A stretch of 64,000 bases of DNA. Source: an uncultured Paludibacter sp. (lineage in GTDB: Bacteria; Bacteroidota; Bacteroidia; Bacteroidales; Paludibacteraceae). The translations under genes were made by a program, and so were the position numbers. The stretch lies in NCBI GenBank assembly GCA_937927845.1, contig CALFXE010000218.1, forward strand, positions 1-64,000, read 5' to 3'. Under the pieces are notes generated by a model. It was not told where the DNA came from and made no database searches. It saw only the letters and a program-made list of their open reading frames with translations. This document shows, in pieces, positions 40,678 through 50,019 of the stretch (its first letter is position 1; every line of letters begins with the position of its first letter).

Positions 40678-41055
40678 ATGAAATCACTACAATTTATTCT
40701 CATTGCGCTATTTGCAATAGTAACATCTTCTTCGTTTGCCCAACAAACAACACAGCAACAAACAGATACCATAAAAGTGTATGGCGAATGTGGCATGTGC
40801 AAAAGCCGTATTCAAAATGTTTTGAAACTGGATGGCATTACTGCTGCCGTATGGGATATGGAAACAAAGTTGTTAACCGTAACCTACAACCCAAAAACAA
40901 TCAGCAACGATGACATTCATAAGAAGGTGGCTGCCGTAGGGCACGATACCGACAAGTACCAGGCTGATGATAAAGTATATGATAAGCTGCCCGGTTGTTG
41001 CCAATACGAAAGAAGAAAGGTTAAAGCAAAAAAGGATCATTCACAGCATCACTAA
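40678..41055 (+). CDS. Secreted HMA-domain protein
   Basis: 125 residues from MKSLQFILIALFAIVTSSSF (signal peptide). HMA core TIKVYGECGMCKSRIQNVLK (CxxC) and a His-rich tail ending KDHSQHH; an extra CC (PGCCQYE) is present. A periplasmic copper-binding protein placed 15 bp in front of the RND pump. ATG 40678 preferred over an in-frame ATG at 40639 lying inside the hairpin. Confidence 0.85.
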   Translation: MKSLQFILIALFAIVTSSSFAQQTTQQQTDTIKVYGECGMCKSRIQNVLKLDGITAAVWDMETKLLTVTYNPKTISNDDIHKKVAAVGHDTDKYQADDKVYDKLPGCCQYERRKVKAKKDHSQHH

Positions 41056-41070
41056 TAAGCAAGTAAGATT

Positions 41071-42369
41071 ATGGTACATCGTATTATAGAATGGTCGTTG
41101 CGCAACCGCTACATTGTTTTGATAATGGTGGCAGGCTTATTTGTTTGGGGTGCTTTTTCTGTAAAAAACAATCCCATTGATGCCATTCCCGACCTTTCAG
41201 AAAACCAGGTCATTGTATTTACCGAATGGATGGGGCGTGGACCCCAACTGATAGAAGACCAGGTAACTTATCCTTTGGTTACAAACCTCCAGGGCTTACC
41301 ACGCATTAAATATGTAAGGGGCACGTCCATGTTCGGCATGAGCTTTATTTACGTCATTTTTGAAGATGATGTTGATGTGTACTGGGCAAGGGAAAGAGTG
41401 CTGGAACGGTTAAGCACCATTTCCCGCAACTTACCAACAGGCGTAAGCCCGCAGTTAGGTCCTGATGGAACAGGCGTAGGGCATATTCTCTGGTACACAT
41501 TGGATGCTCCTGGAATGGATTTGGGCGAGCAAAGAGCCTTGCAGGACTGGTACATCAAGTTTGGTTTGCAAAACGTAAAAGGCGTAAGCGAAATCGCTTC
41601 CTTTGGCGGCTTTCAAAAGCAATATCAAATCACACTCGATCCCAACAAGCTTTTATACTACAAACTCTCTGTAAACAATGTTATCAGCGCTGTTCGTTCC
41701 AATAACAACGAAACCGGCGGCAGCAAATTTGAGTTGAGTGATATAGGCTATGTAATTAAAACCTCCGGCTACTTAAATTCCATAGAAGAGATCCAAAACA
41801 TTCCCCTGAAAACCGATAATGGCATTGCTGTAAGAGTGGCTGATATAGCCAGTGTGCAAATGACCGGTGAAACAAGGCTGGGCATTTTTGACCAGAATGG
41901 AGAAGGCGAAAGAGTAGGCGGCATTGTGGTGATGCGTTATGGCGAAAATGCCGATGAAGTGATTGACAATGTAAAAGCTAAAATGCTGGAAGTGGCAAAA
42001 GGTTTTCCTGAAGGTGTAAAATTTGATATTGTTTATGATCGTGGCGAACTGATTAATCAGTCCATTTCTTCTATCAAAACCACCCTCATTGAAGAAATGA
42101 TTGTGGTATCGCTTATCGTTATCATCTTCCTGTTTCACTGGCGCAGTGCCTTTAGCATTGTTATCCAAATTCCCATCACCATTGCCATCAGTTTCATTTT
42201 GCTTAATGCCTTTGGCATTTCTTCCAATATCATGTCCCTAACCGGTATTGCACTGGCAATTGGGGTCATTGTGGACAATGGCATTATCATGAGTGAAAAT
42301 GCTTACAAACACCTGGCAGACCGCTATGCACATTGGCAACAGGAACAAAAAAACAAAACCGAATTATGA
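41071..42369 (+). CDS. cusA: CusA-type RND copper pump, N-terminal half
   Basis: 432 residues: helix 1 (NRYIVLIMVAGLFVWGAFSV), the PN1/PN2 porter region (GTSMFGMSFIYVIFEDDVDV), then helices 2-4 with the proton-relay block ALAIGVIVDNGIIMSENAYK. The frame ends in the cytoplasmic loop after helix 4. At 42348-42354 the sequence A_AAA_AAC lies in the correct phase; a -1 slip there joins this frame to the C-terminal part, giving a 1,076-residue protein of normal CusA length. Without slippage the next start ATG (42366) overlaps this stop as ATGA. Confidence 0.88.
   Translation: MVHRIIEWSLRNRYIVLIMVAGLFVWGAFSVKNNPIDAIPDLSENQVIVFTEWMGRGPQLIEDQVTYPLVTNLQGLPRIKYVRGTSMFGMSFIYVIFEDDVDVYWARERVLERLSTISRNLPTGVSPQLGPDGTGVGHILWYTLDAPGMDLGEQRALQDWYIKFGLQNVKGVSEIASFGGFQKQYQITLDPNKLLYYKLSVNNVISAVRSNNNETGGSKFELSDIGYVIKTSGYLNSIEEIQNIPLKTDNGIAVRVADIASVQMTGETRLGIFDQNGEGERVGGIVVMRYGENADEVIDNVKAKMLEVAKGFPEGVKFDIVYDRGELINQSISSIKTTLIEEMIVVSLIVIIFLFHWRSAFSIVIQIPITIAISFILLNAFGISSNIMSLTGIALAIGVIVDNGIIMSENAYKHLADRYAHWQQEQKNKTEL
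42348..42354 (+). promoter_or_regulatory. Candidate -1 frameshift slippery heptamer in cusA
   Basis: A_AAA_AAC with codon phase matching X_XXY_YYZ: zero-frame codons are CAA (42346-42348), AAA, AAC (42352-42354). The zero-frame stop TGA (42367-42369) is 12 nt downstream. The -1 frame runs on through KKQNRIMIWRR into the C-terminal half of CusA. Confidence 0.6.
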
Positions 42370-44300
42370 TCTGGCGTAGAAAAAATAAAAAGATAAAAGA
42401 AAACTGGATTACCGAAGAAGAACGGCTTGCCATTATTGAAAAATCCAGCAAGCAGGTATCCAGGGGCGTATTCTTTGCAACTGTTATCATCATCACTTCA
42501 TTTCTTCCGGTGTTTTTACTCACCGGTCAGGAAGGAAAATATTTCCACCCGGTAGCCTATACCAAAACATTCATCATGATAGTGGATGCCTTTCTGGTAA
42601 TTACGTTGGCACCGGTGCTGATTTCCTTTTTTATGAAAGGAAAATTCAGGCCCGACAATGCCAATCCGGTAAACCGGTTTTTGGAAAGAGTTTATACCCC
42701 AATTATCCATTGGGTAATGAAATGGCGAAAAACAACGCTTGCCATCAATATACTTGCACTGCTCATTTCCATTCCGCTGCTACGAAGCCTGGGTACTGAG
42801 TTTATGCCGCCGCTCGACGAACAAAGCGTTTTGTTTATGCCGGTTACATTGCCTGACGTTTCCAATGCGGAAGCAAAGAGAATATTGCAGGTACAGGATA
42901 AAATCATCAAATCTGTTCCTGAAGTGGACAAGGTATTAGGCAAGGCAGGCAGAGCCAGTACGGCAACAGACAATTCCCCCATCAGTATGATTGAAACCAT
43001 CATTACATTAAAACCACGTGAAGAATGGCGGGAAGGCATTACGAAAGCCGGCATCATTAAAGAACTGGATGCCAAGCTGCAAATTCCCGGTGTGGTAAAT
43101 GGTTGGACACAGCCCATCATCAACCGCATCAACATGCTATCTACCGGCATCCGTACCGATGTGGGTATTAAAGTGTATGGGCAAAGTCTTGATACGCTTG
43201 CCGCCGTTTCCGAACGGGTAAAAACAGCCCTTGAAGGCACTGCCGGTGTTGCAGATTTATACGTTGAACCTATAACCGGCGGTAAATACCTTTCTATTGA
43301 TGTTCGTCGTGCCGACCTGGGTCGTTATGGCTTGAATGTGGATGATGTAAACCAAACCGTGGAAACTGCTTTAGGCGGCGCTCCTATTGGACAAACGGTA
43401 GAAGGCCGGCAGCGTTTTTCAATCAATGTACGTTTAGCGCAGGATTATAGAAACAGCGTAGAGCAAATCAAAAGAATACCGCTTCAATCAGCAGGTTTTG
43501 GCGAAGTGCCTTTAAGTGCTGTAGCGGATATTAAGTTTGAAGATGGACCGCCGATGATTAATTCTGAAAACGCTTTGTTGCGTGGCGCTGTCTTGTTTAA
43601 TGTAAGAGACCGTGATTTGGGCAGCACGGTAGAAGAAGCAATGGAAAAGCTCAACCAGCAAAAAGGGATTTTGCCTGCCGGTTACTTCCTGGAATGGAGC
43701 GGACAGTACGAAAACCTCATTAGAGGACAGCAAACACTCATGTGGATTGCACCAATTGTACTGGTCATTATTTTCTTCTCCTTATACTTTGCTTTTCATT
43801 CCATTCGTGAAGCATTCCTAAGCCTTATCACCGTTCCGTTTGCCCTGATCGGCGGCGCTTACATTATCTACTTCTGGGGTGTCAATCTTTCGGTAGCAGT
43901 AGCCGTTGGTTTCATTGCTTTGTTTGGCATTGCAGTAGAAACAGGCATTGTGATGGTTATTTATTTGAACGATGCCATGCAACAACTCATCAAGCTAAAA
44001 GGAAATTCAAGGGAAACCATTACAAAGGCGGACCTGCAGGAATACGTTATTCATGGTGCGGCAAAAAGATTACGTCCTAAGATCATGACGGTTTGCGTTT
44101 CCCTGTTTGGTCTGGTCCCGGTGCTATGGGCAACCGGTGTAGGAACGGATGTGATGAAACCGGTGGTATTGCCGATGATTGGCGGCGTGTTTACTTCCGC
44201 TATTCATATCCTGCTGGTAACGCCGCTCATCTTCTTAATGGCAAAGGAATACGAATTACGCAAACACGGAAAATTGGAGGTGTACGATGTGCAACATTAA
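42366..44300 (+). CDS. cusA: CusA-type RND copper pump, C-terminal half
   Basis: About 644 residues from ATG 42366 (MIWRRKNKKIKENWITEEER). It starts at the TM4-TM5 loop and holds the family block EERLAIIEKSSKQVSRGVFF, the central helix region, the second porter half with methionine-containing TGIRTDVGIKVYGQSLDTLA, and the last helices (RLRPKIMTVCVSLFGLVPVL). The -1 frame is open from 42333, so the protein can be made either by ATGA re-initiation or by -1 frameshifting from the upstream half. The TolC gene overlaps its end by 14 bp. Confidence 0.88.
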   Translation: MIWRRKNKKIKENWITEEERLAIIEKSSKQVSRGVFFATVIIITSFLPVFLLTGQEGKYFHPVAYTKTFIMIVDAFLVITLAPVLISFFMKGKFRPDNANPVNRFLERVYTPIIHWVMKWRKTTLAINILALLISIPLLRSLGTEFMPPLDEQSVLFMPVTLPDVSNAEAKRILQVQDKIIKSVPEVDKVLGKAGRASTATDNSPISMIETIITLKPREEWREGITKAGIIKELDAKLQIPGVVNGWTQPIINRINMLSTGIRTDVGIKVYGQSLDTLAAVSERVKTALEGTAGVADLYVEPITGGKYLSIDVRRADLGRYGLNVDDVNQTVETALGGAPIGQTVEGRQRFSINVRLAQDYRNSVEQIKRIPLQSAGFGEVPLSAVADIKFEDGPPMINSENALLRGAVLFNVRDRDLGSTVEEAMEKLNQQKGILPAGYFLEWSGQYENLIRGQQTLMWIAPIVLVIIFFSLYFAFHSIREAFLSLITVPFALIGGAYIIYFWGVNLSVAVAVGFIALFGIAVETGIVMVIYLNDAMQQLIKLKGNSRETITKADLQEYVIHGAAKRLRPKIMTVCVSLFGLVPVLWATGVGTDVMKPVVLPMIGGVFTSAIHILLVTPLIFLMAKEYELRKHGKLEVYDVQH

Positions 44301-45537
44301 AAAATATCTCTTCTTGCTCTTACTGCTTCCGGTTAGTGCATTTGCACAGCAAAAAGAAGTATTGAGCCTGCCGGAAATCATACAAAAGATAGACAGCAAT
44401 AATATTCTGCTTAAAACTTACGGCTTACGGGCTGAAGGTTACAGATACAGCGCTGATGCGGCCACTGCCTGGATGCCGCCAATGGTAGGCGCAGGCACAT
44501 TCATGACGCCTTACCCGTTTCAAAAAGTGATGGACGGCAGCGATAAGGGTTCTGTAATGCTCCGGCTGGAACAGGAAATTCCCAACGGAAAGAAATTGCA
44601 GGCAAGAAAAAACTATATCCAGTCGCAAGGGAATATTGAAAAGGCTACCCGTGCGGTTACACTGAATGACTTAAAAGCACAGGCAAAGGGGCAGTATTTT
44701 AACTGGCTGGTAGCGGCGCAAAAAATCAAAGTAATTGAAGCCAATGAAAAGATACTGGAAATGATGAAGAAAATTGAAGAAGTGAGGTATCCGTACAATC
44801 AGTCGCAGTTAAGCACAGTCTATAGAGCAGAAGCCGAAATACAAAAGAACCGCAACATGCTACTGATGCCACAGGGCGACATTGCGCAAGCAAAGGCTTA
44901 TCTCAACTCATTAATGAACCGTCCGGGCAACGCTGATTTTCGTATTGATACCACTTACGAACCACGCTTTGTCGCATCAGTTACTTACGATACGGCAAGC
45001 CTTGCTACCCAACGAAAAGATGTGCTGCAAATGAATGAAAGCATCCGTTCCATGAAGCTAAATATTCAGTCTATGGCGCTGGATCGAAAACCAACCTTCC
45101 GCATTCAGTTTGATCACATGACGCCGCTCACCGGAATGATGCCGAAGGCATATAGCGTAATGGGCATGATGTCTATTCCCATTGCACCCTGGTCAAAAAA
45201 AATGTACCAGTCCGAAATTAAAGCTATGCAGTCAAACATCGGTGCAATGGAAAGCGAAAGGGCTGCAATGCTCCAGGAAACGCAGGGCATGTTATACGGT
45301 ATGCAGGCGCAAATACAAACCATGCAGCAGCGTATCAAATCATTAGAACAGAAAGTGATACCTGCCTTGCAAAAAACCTTAGATGCCAGCTTTTTGTCGT
45401 ACCAGGAAAATAAGCTTACCCTTACCATTGTCCTTGACAACTGGGAAGCACTGAACATGATGCAGCTTGATGTGTTGGACGAGAAACAAAAATTATTTCA
45501 AATGATTATTGATTATGAAAAAGAGTTATTCAGGTAA
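44287..45537 (+). CDS. cusC: TolC-family outer membrane factor (CusC-like)
   Basis: 416 residues: signal peptide (MCNIKKYLFLLLLLPVSAFA), then paired coiled-coil repeats (VLSLPEIIQKIDSNNILLKT; LNDLKAQAKGQYFNWLVAAQ; MQQRIKSLEQKVIPALQKTL; DNWEALNMMQLDVLDEKQKL). Here the outer-membrane factor is a separate gene, unlike the fused copy at 20882. It completes the tripartite pump with cusA and the adaptors. Methionine-rich patches (MTPLTGMMPKAYSVMGMMS) fit Cu(I) contact. Confidence 0.9.
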   Translation: MCNIKKYLFLLLLLPVSAFAQQKEVLSLPEIIQKIDSNNILLKTYGLRAEGYRYSADAATAWMPPMVGAGTFMTPYPFQKVMDGSDKGSVMLRLEQEIPNGKKLQARKNYIQSQGNIEKATRAVTLNDLKAQAKGQYFNWLVAAQKIKVIEANEKILEMMKKIEEVRYPYNQSQLSTVYRAEAEIQKNRNMLLMPQGDIAQAKAYLNSLMNRPGNADFRIDTTYEPRFVASVTYDTASLATQRKDVLQMNESIRSMKLNIQSMALDRKPTFRIQFDHMTPLTGMMPKAYSVMGMMSIPIAPWSKKMYQSEIKAMQSNIGAMESERAAMLQETQGMLYGMQAQIQTMQQRIKSLEQKVIPALQKTLDASFLSYQENKLTLTIVLDNWEALNMMQLDVLDEKQKLFQMIIDYEKELFR

Positions 45538-46855
45538 ACTGCTCATACCGCTGCTGACAGTTCTGTTGTTGTTTTCCTGCAAGGAGAAAACAGAAACAAC
45601 CAGGACGACAGAAACAACGCATAACCACAGCGAAGCAACTAAATATACTTGTCCCATGCACCCACAAATCGTCCGGCATCAACCCGACAAATGTCCTATT
45701 TGCGGCATGGACTTAGTGCCTATGAGCAGTTCCCACGAATTGCATGTTGACAGCAGTTTATTGCCTTTATTAAAACCGGTAAATGAACAGGTGGTTTCTT
45801 CCATGCCAACTATTAGAGCGGAAAGCGGCTCAAGGATTTTCTCTTTGCCGGTGCAGGGTATTGTTACCTACGACACCAGGAGCCAGGAAAGCATTTCCAG
45901 TCGTGTTGCCGGAAGAATTGAAAGAATGTATATCAAATACAATTACCAACCGGTAAGCAAAGGACAGCTTATCATGGAAATTTATTCTACCGACTTGGCT
46001 GCTGCTCAAAGGGAATTAATTTATATCAGCAGGAGTGATAACAATCCTTCGTTACTGCAAAAAGCCAGGCAACGCCTTAGCCTTTTAGGTATGCAGCCGG
46101 CACAAATTAACCAGGTAATTAAAAGCGGAAAGCCGCTATACCGGGTGCCGGTTTATAGCAGCGTTAGCGGTTATATTGTAGAAAAAAATGTAGCAGTAAA
46201 TGCTGCCTCTTCGGGTGTTGCCATGCCTTCTTCATCTTCAGCTTCTTCCGTTGGAATGGGTGGCATGGGTGGTGATGCTTCCGCTGCGGCTACCCCTACA
46301 CCCCAGGCTGCCCCCAGCCCCACACCAGTGATGATTAGGGAGGGGCAATATGTAGGTGCAGGAGAAACGGTTTTTACCATTTACAAGGATAACAGCATGG
46401 TGGCAGAATTTTCTTTTGCCCCTTCATTGGCTGCTGAAATCAAACGAGGGCAAAAGCTGGTGTTTCATACCGTTGCCAACCCTAACGATGTAAAAACCGG
46501 AAGTATTGGTTTGATTGAACCAAGCCAAAGAAATGGTGAAAGCTTTACGGTTGCCCGTGTGTACTTATCTGGTACCGACTTAAAACCGGGACAATTGCTT
46601 ACTGCAAATATACCTGTTGTAAAAAACGGAGCGTACTGGCTGCCTGAAAAAGCAGTGCTACAATTGGGAACAAAAGCCGTCGTTTTCAAAAAAGAGAATG
46701 GTGTTTACATTCCGAAACAAGTACAAACTGGTATTAAAGTAAATGGCATGGTAGAAATAATAGACTTCATTGGCGACTGGCATGTAGCTAAGAATGCCAG
46801 CTTCCTGGTGGACAACGAAAGCTTTATCCGACTGACTTCAAACAATTCAAAATGA
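45515..46855 (+). CDS. cusB: RND adaptor with N-terminal CPMHP metal-binding domain (CusB, first copy)
   Basis: 446 residues from ATG 45515. Lipobox LLFSC (Cys22), then a heavy-metal-binding domain TKYTCPMHPQIVRHQPDKCP continuing ICGMDL, followed by the CusB-type sandwich and barrel (SRVAGRIERMYIKYNYQPVS). A low-complexity Ser/Ala/Pro/Gly linker (SSSASSVGMGGMGGDASAAA) interrupts the lipoyl halves. It overlaps the TolC stop by 23 bp and ends in ATGA overlap with the next adaptor. Confidence 0.9.
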   Translation: MKKSYSGKLLIPLLTVLLLFSCKEKTETTRTTETTHNHSEATKYTCPMHPQIVRHQPDKCPICGMDLVPMSSSHELHVDSSLLPLLKPVNEQVVSSMPTIRAESGSRIFSLPVQGIVTYDTRSQESISSRVAGRIERMYIKYNYQPVSKGQLIMEIYSTDLAAAQRELIYISRSDNNPSLLQKARQRLSLLGMQPAQINQVIKSGKPLYRVPVYSSVSGYIVEKNVAVNAASSGVAMPSSSSASSVGMGGMGGDASAAATPTPQAAPSPTPVMIREGQYVGAGETVFTIYKDNSMVAEFSFAPSLAAEIKRGQKLVFHTVANPNDVKTGSIGLIEPSQRNGESFTVARVYLSGTDLKPGQLLTANIPVVKNGAYWLPEKAVLQLGTKAVVFKKENGVYIPKQVQTGIKVNGMVEIIDFIGDWHVAKNASFLVDNESFIRLTSNNSK

Positions 46856-48069
46856 AACAGACACTAAAAATACTTTCCGTTATTCTGCTTGCCGGCACAG
46901 CCCTTTTGGGCTTTCCTTCCTGCAACGACGGAGAAAAGGAACAGCATACGGAAACAACGCACAAGCAAACCTATACCTGTCCTATGCACCCGCAAATCAT
47001 TAGCGACAAACCGGGCACCTGCCCTATTTGCGGAATGGATCTGGTGCTGTTTGACAAAAGCAATGTTTCCGATTACCTCACATTAAGTGAACCGCAACAG
47101 GCATTGGCAAATGTTACGACCGATACCATTAAAACCGGTTCGTTCTCTTCCTTCAAACAATTAAACGGAAGGCTTACAGTGGACCCTTCGCAAACCGAAG
47201 CCGTATCGAGCCGTGTAGCCGGAAGGATTGAAGCTTTGTATGTGAAACAAACTGGTGTTCCGGTTCGCAAGGGACAGCCCTTGTATAAAATTTACTCGGA
47301 ACAATTAGCGGCGCTGCAACAGGAATATCTCATAACCATAGCGCAGGCAGCCCAATTTCCGGACGACAACAAGTTTCAACAATTGGCAGATGCAGCAAAG
47401 CAAAAGTTGCTTTTATATAGCCAAACAGAAGCGCAGATACAGCAGCTAAGAAATAAAAAGCAAACCAGCCCTTATGTTACATATCCTGCTCCGGCGGATG
47501 CCGTTGTGTCTGAACTATTTATTACAGAAGGTCAATACGTGGCAGAAGGTTCTTCCATTATGAGTCTTGAAGCGTATCATACCATTTGGGTGGAAGCCGA
47601 TTTATACTCTGGCGAAGCAAGCCTTGTAAAGAAAGGCGATGTAGTAAACGTAACCGTAGCAGGATTTGAAAACGAACCCAAAAAAATGCGGGTTGAATTT
47701 ATGGCGCCGGCGCTACAGGCAGGCAGCCAGTTGCTTACTATCAGGGGCAGCATACCTAATTCTAATAATCAGCTCAAAGCAGGAATGCAGGCAGTTATAC
47801 AATTGCCTGTTGCCAATACTTCCAAAGCCCTTACGCTACCGGTAGATGCAGTTATTCATGATGGTAAAGGGGCCCATATTTGGGTAGAAACAGGCGAAGG
47901 AAAGTTTGCACCAAAAATGGTAGAAACAGGCGCTGAAAACTTTAACCGCATAGAAATAACCAAAGGTGTAGAAGAAGGTGATGTGGTAGTGGTTTCCGGT
48001 GCCTACCTACTATACAGTGAGTTTGTATTAAAAAAGGGCAAAAACCCGATGGCAGGGCATAATCATTAA
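46852..48069 (+). CDS. cusB: RND adaptor with CPMHP metal-binding domain (CusB, second copy)
   Basis: 405 residues. Lipobox FPSC (Cys24), CPMHPQIISDKPGTCPICGM (43-62), SRVAGRIEALYVKQTGVPVR, then beta-barrel and membrane-proximal domains; ends HNH. It overlaps the first adaptor by 4 bp. Two adaptors per pump, side by side, suggest a hetero-oligomeric or redundant ring; the E. coli CusB hexamer uses one gene. Confidence 0.9.
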   Translation: MKQTLKILSVILLAGTALLGFPSCNDGEKEQHTETTHKQTYTCPMHPQIISDKPGTCPICGMDLVLFDKSNVSDYLTLSEPQQALANVTTDTIKTGSFSSFKQLNGRLTVDPSQTEAVSSRVAGRIEALYVKQTGVPVRKGQPLYKIYSEQLAALQQEYLITIAQAAQFPDDNKFQQLADAAKQKLLLYSQTEAQIQQLRNKKQTSPYVTYPAPADAVVSELFITEGQYVAEGSSIMSLEAYHTIWVEADLYSGEASLVKKGDVVNVTVAGFENEPKKMRVEFMAPALQAGSQLLTIRGSIPNSNNQLKAGMQAVIQLPVANTSKALTLPVDAVIHDGKGAHIWVETGEGKFAPKMVETGAENFNRIEITKGVEEGDVVVVSGAYLLYSEFVLKKGKNPMAGHNH

Positions 48070-48104
48070 TAAACATTCAATCATACATCTAAAAACAAAA
48101 AACA

Positions 48105-48662
48105 ATGCAACATTTATTGAAAACAGTAATTCCTTTCGCAGCAGCCCTTATTATTTCCTCCTGTGGAGGCAACAGCAGTTCCGAAAACAAGGCCGGAACA
48201 ACAGACAGCCACGATCATGCTGCCACAGAACAAATGCAAAGCACCGCCAGTTCAACACCTGTTCTAAAAAACGATAAGCTCAATGCCGTTTACCAGCATT
48301 ACATTCATTTAACAACCGCGCTTACCAATGATGATATGGCAGAAGCTAAAGTTGCTGCCAATGCAATTGAAGCCGGTGCAAAAGATATAGATGGCGCAAA
48401 CACTATTGCATCAGCAGCTTCAAAAATTACTGCTGCATCAGGCATCGAAGCTCAAAGAGCTGCCTATGAAACATTGAGTAATAATATGACTGCCTTAATT
48501 AAGAAAGAAGGTTTATCCAGTGGTGAATTATATGTGGCACATTGCCCAATGGCTTTTAACGACAAAGGCGCTTCGTGGATCAGTGGCAGCAAGGAAATTC
48601 GTAATCCTTACTTTGGTGAAAAGATGTTGGGTTGCGGCGAAGTGCAGGAAACGATTAAATAA
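48105..48662 (+). CDS. DUF3347 lipoprotein (copy 1)
   Basis: 185 residues. Lipobox IISSC, a short linker with HDHAATEQM, and the DUF3347 helical bundle: VYQHYIHLTTALTNDDMAEA near its start and HCPMAFNDKGASWISGSKEI with NPYFGEKMLGCGEVQE at its end. The CPM and terminal C suggest copper binding, as in the BlpR/copper-linked members. It follows the adaptor by 35 bp. Two more paralogs lie at 49421 and 50020. Confidence 0.88.
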   Translation: MQHLLKTVIPFAAALIISSCGGNSSSENKAGTTDSHDHAATEQMQSTASSTPVLKNDKLNAVYQHYIHLTTALTNDDMAEAKVAANAIEAGAKDIDGANTIASAASKITAASGIEAQRAAYETLSNNMTALIKKEGLSSGELYVAHCPMAFNDKGASWISGSKEIRNPYFGEKMLGCGEVQETIK

Positions 48663-48823
48663 GAATGTTTTTGGGATTTAAGAAGAAAAGCACTATGAAG
48701 TCAAAAAATTCGGCATAGGATGAGTTTGCTAAGGCAGAGATAGAAGCTTACTTATTTCGGCAAATCTAAAAATTATGTAAATCTTAATAAAAATAATATA
48801 ACAGTGGGCAGCTTTCGACTGGC

Positions 48824-48831
48824 TACCTTTG
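48824..48831 (+). promoter_or_regulatory. Bacteroidetes -7 element (TACCTTTG)
   Basis: Exact TAnnTTTG match 28 bp upstream of the ATG at 48860, identical to the element at 40165-40172. Confidence 0.6.
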
Positions 48832-48859
48832 TATATGACTTAGTCTTGGGCAAACTGTG

Positions 48860-49345
48860 ATGAAAGAAAATCAATCCATACAGCTAAAAGCAGCATTTCT
48901 GTTAATCGTGTTCTCACTAAATACGGTTATTGGATTTGCTTGTTCTCTTGGTTTGGATTTAGGTTTTAACGCTACTCATCACCATGAGGAAGCAACTCAA
49001 TCTTCAACACATGTGCACGGTGATGGTAAAAAACATCAGCATCACCATCAACATAATCATCAAGAGAAAAACCACAACCAAACAAGCCATCAGCATAACT
49101 CAAAAGATGGTAAAGACAATTGCTGTAATGAAAAAGCAACGAAATTTGCTCATCTCGAAAAAACCGTCCCCCAATCCGTAAATGCTGTAATTAATCCTGT
49201 ATTCTTTGCAGCATTTCTTTCTATATACTTTGATGTTGACCTTTTATTTACTTCGCAGGCTGTTCCAAATATCAAGCATTTTGTCCGAAGTTACCATCCT
49301 CCCATACCGGACATTCGCATAGCCATTCAGAGCTTTCAGATTTGA
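48860..49345 (+). CDS. Histidine-rich exported protein
   Basis: 161 residues with an N-terminal hydrophobic signal/anchor (AAFLLIVFSLNTVIGFACSL) and a striking His-rich stretch (HHHEEATQSSTHVHGDGKK then HQHHHQHNHQEKNHNQTSHQ), followed by DNCC and a second hydrophobic segment. It is probably a periplasmic metal-sequestering protein. ATG 48860 is chosen over the preceding GTG. No named family. Confidence 0.8.
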   Translation: MKENQSIQLKAAFLLIVFSLNTVIGFACSLGLDLGFNATHHHEEATQSSTHVHGDGKKHQHHHQHNHQEKNHNQTSHQHNSKDGKDNCCNEKATKFAHLEKTVPQSVNAVINPVFFAAFLSIYFDVDLLFTSQAVPNIKHFVRSYHPPIPDIRIAIQSFQI

Positions 49346-49420
49346 TTTAATGTTTCATTTCTGCATGGCATTATTTGCCCATGCCTGCACTTATTTTTTG
49401 TAAACATTAAATCATTTCAA

Positions 49421-49942
49421 ATGAAAAAGCTAATCGTAATAGCAACATTATTTTGCTTTATTTCAGTGTCAGCATCTGCTCAACACGACCATGGCAGCCA
49501 TAAGACTAAATCTTCAACTTCGACTATTAATGCGGGTGATAATCAAAATCTCTCGCAATTACTTACTTTCTATTATAACATAAAGGACGCCCTGGCTGCG
49601 GACAACGCCACTGTCGCTTCTGCTAAAGCAGCAGAATTTGTAAAGACTGCCAATAGCATAGATTATAAAGTAATTTCGGAAGGCAATATTCACGCTTTGC
49701 TTAAAGATGCTGGGCGGATTTCCGAAACCAAAGACATCAAACAGCAACGTAATCTATTTGCCAATCTCTCCACCAATATGTCTGCCGTAGCTAAAGCGGT
49801 AAAACTCACTGACCAGCCTGTTTTTCAACAATATTGCCCAATGAAAAAGGCATATTGGTTAAGTAGTGAAAAGACAATCAAAAATCCATATTACGGTAGC
49901 AGCATGCTTACCTGTGGTAAGGTAACAGAAACTTTCAACTAA
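49421..49942 (+). CDS. DUF3347 protein (copy 2), secreted
   Basis: 173 residues with a cleavable signal (FISVSASA-Q) rather than a lipobox, then HDHGSHKTK. The domain shows LSQLLTFYYNIKDALAADNA and YCPMKKAYWLSSEKTIKNPY, ending MLTCGKVTETFN. Paralog of 48105 and 50020. A hairpin terminator follows. Confidence 0.88.
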   Translation: MKKLIVIATLFCFISVSASAQHDHGSHKTKSSTSTINAGDNQNLSQLLTFYYNIKDALAADNATVASAKAAEFVKTANSIDYKVISEGNIHALLKDAGRISETKDIKQQRNLFANLSTNMSAVAKAVKLTDQPVFQQYCPMKKAYWLSSEKTIKNPYYGSSMLTCGKVTETFN

Positions 49943-49966
49943 CTCTTTTTCAAAATCAAAGCACTG

Positions 49967-49998
49967 TTGAGGTTGCCTTTTGTAAACCTCAAATTTAT
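49967..49998 (+). terminator. Intrinsic terminator-like hairpin
   Basis: TTGAGGTT 49967-49974 pairs with AACCTCAA 49985-49992 around a 10-nt loop, followed by ATTTATTC. It separates the second and third DUF3347 genes. Confidence 0.6.
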
Positions 49999-50019
49999 TC
50001 ACTTTAAAGTATTACAAGA

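Noticed and set aside
44093..44365. 90-codon plus frame across the cusA/TolC boundary
   Set aside because: Shadow of the pump and TolC genes; it has no independent coding features.
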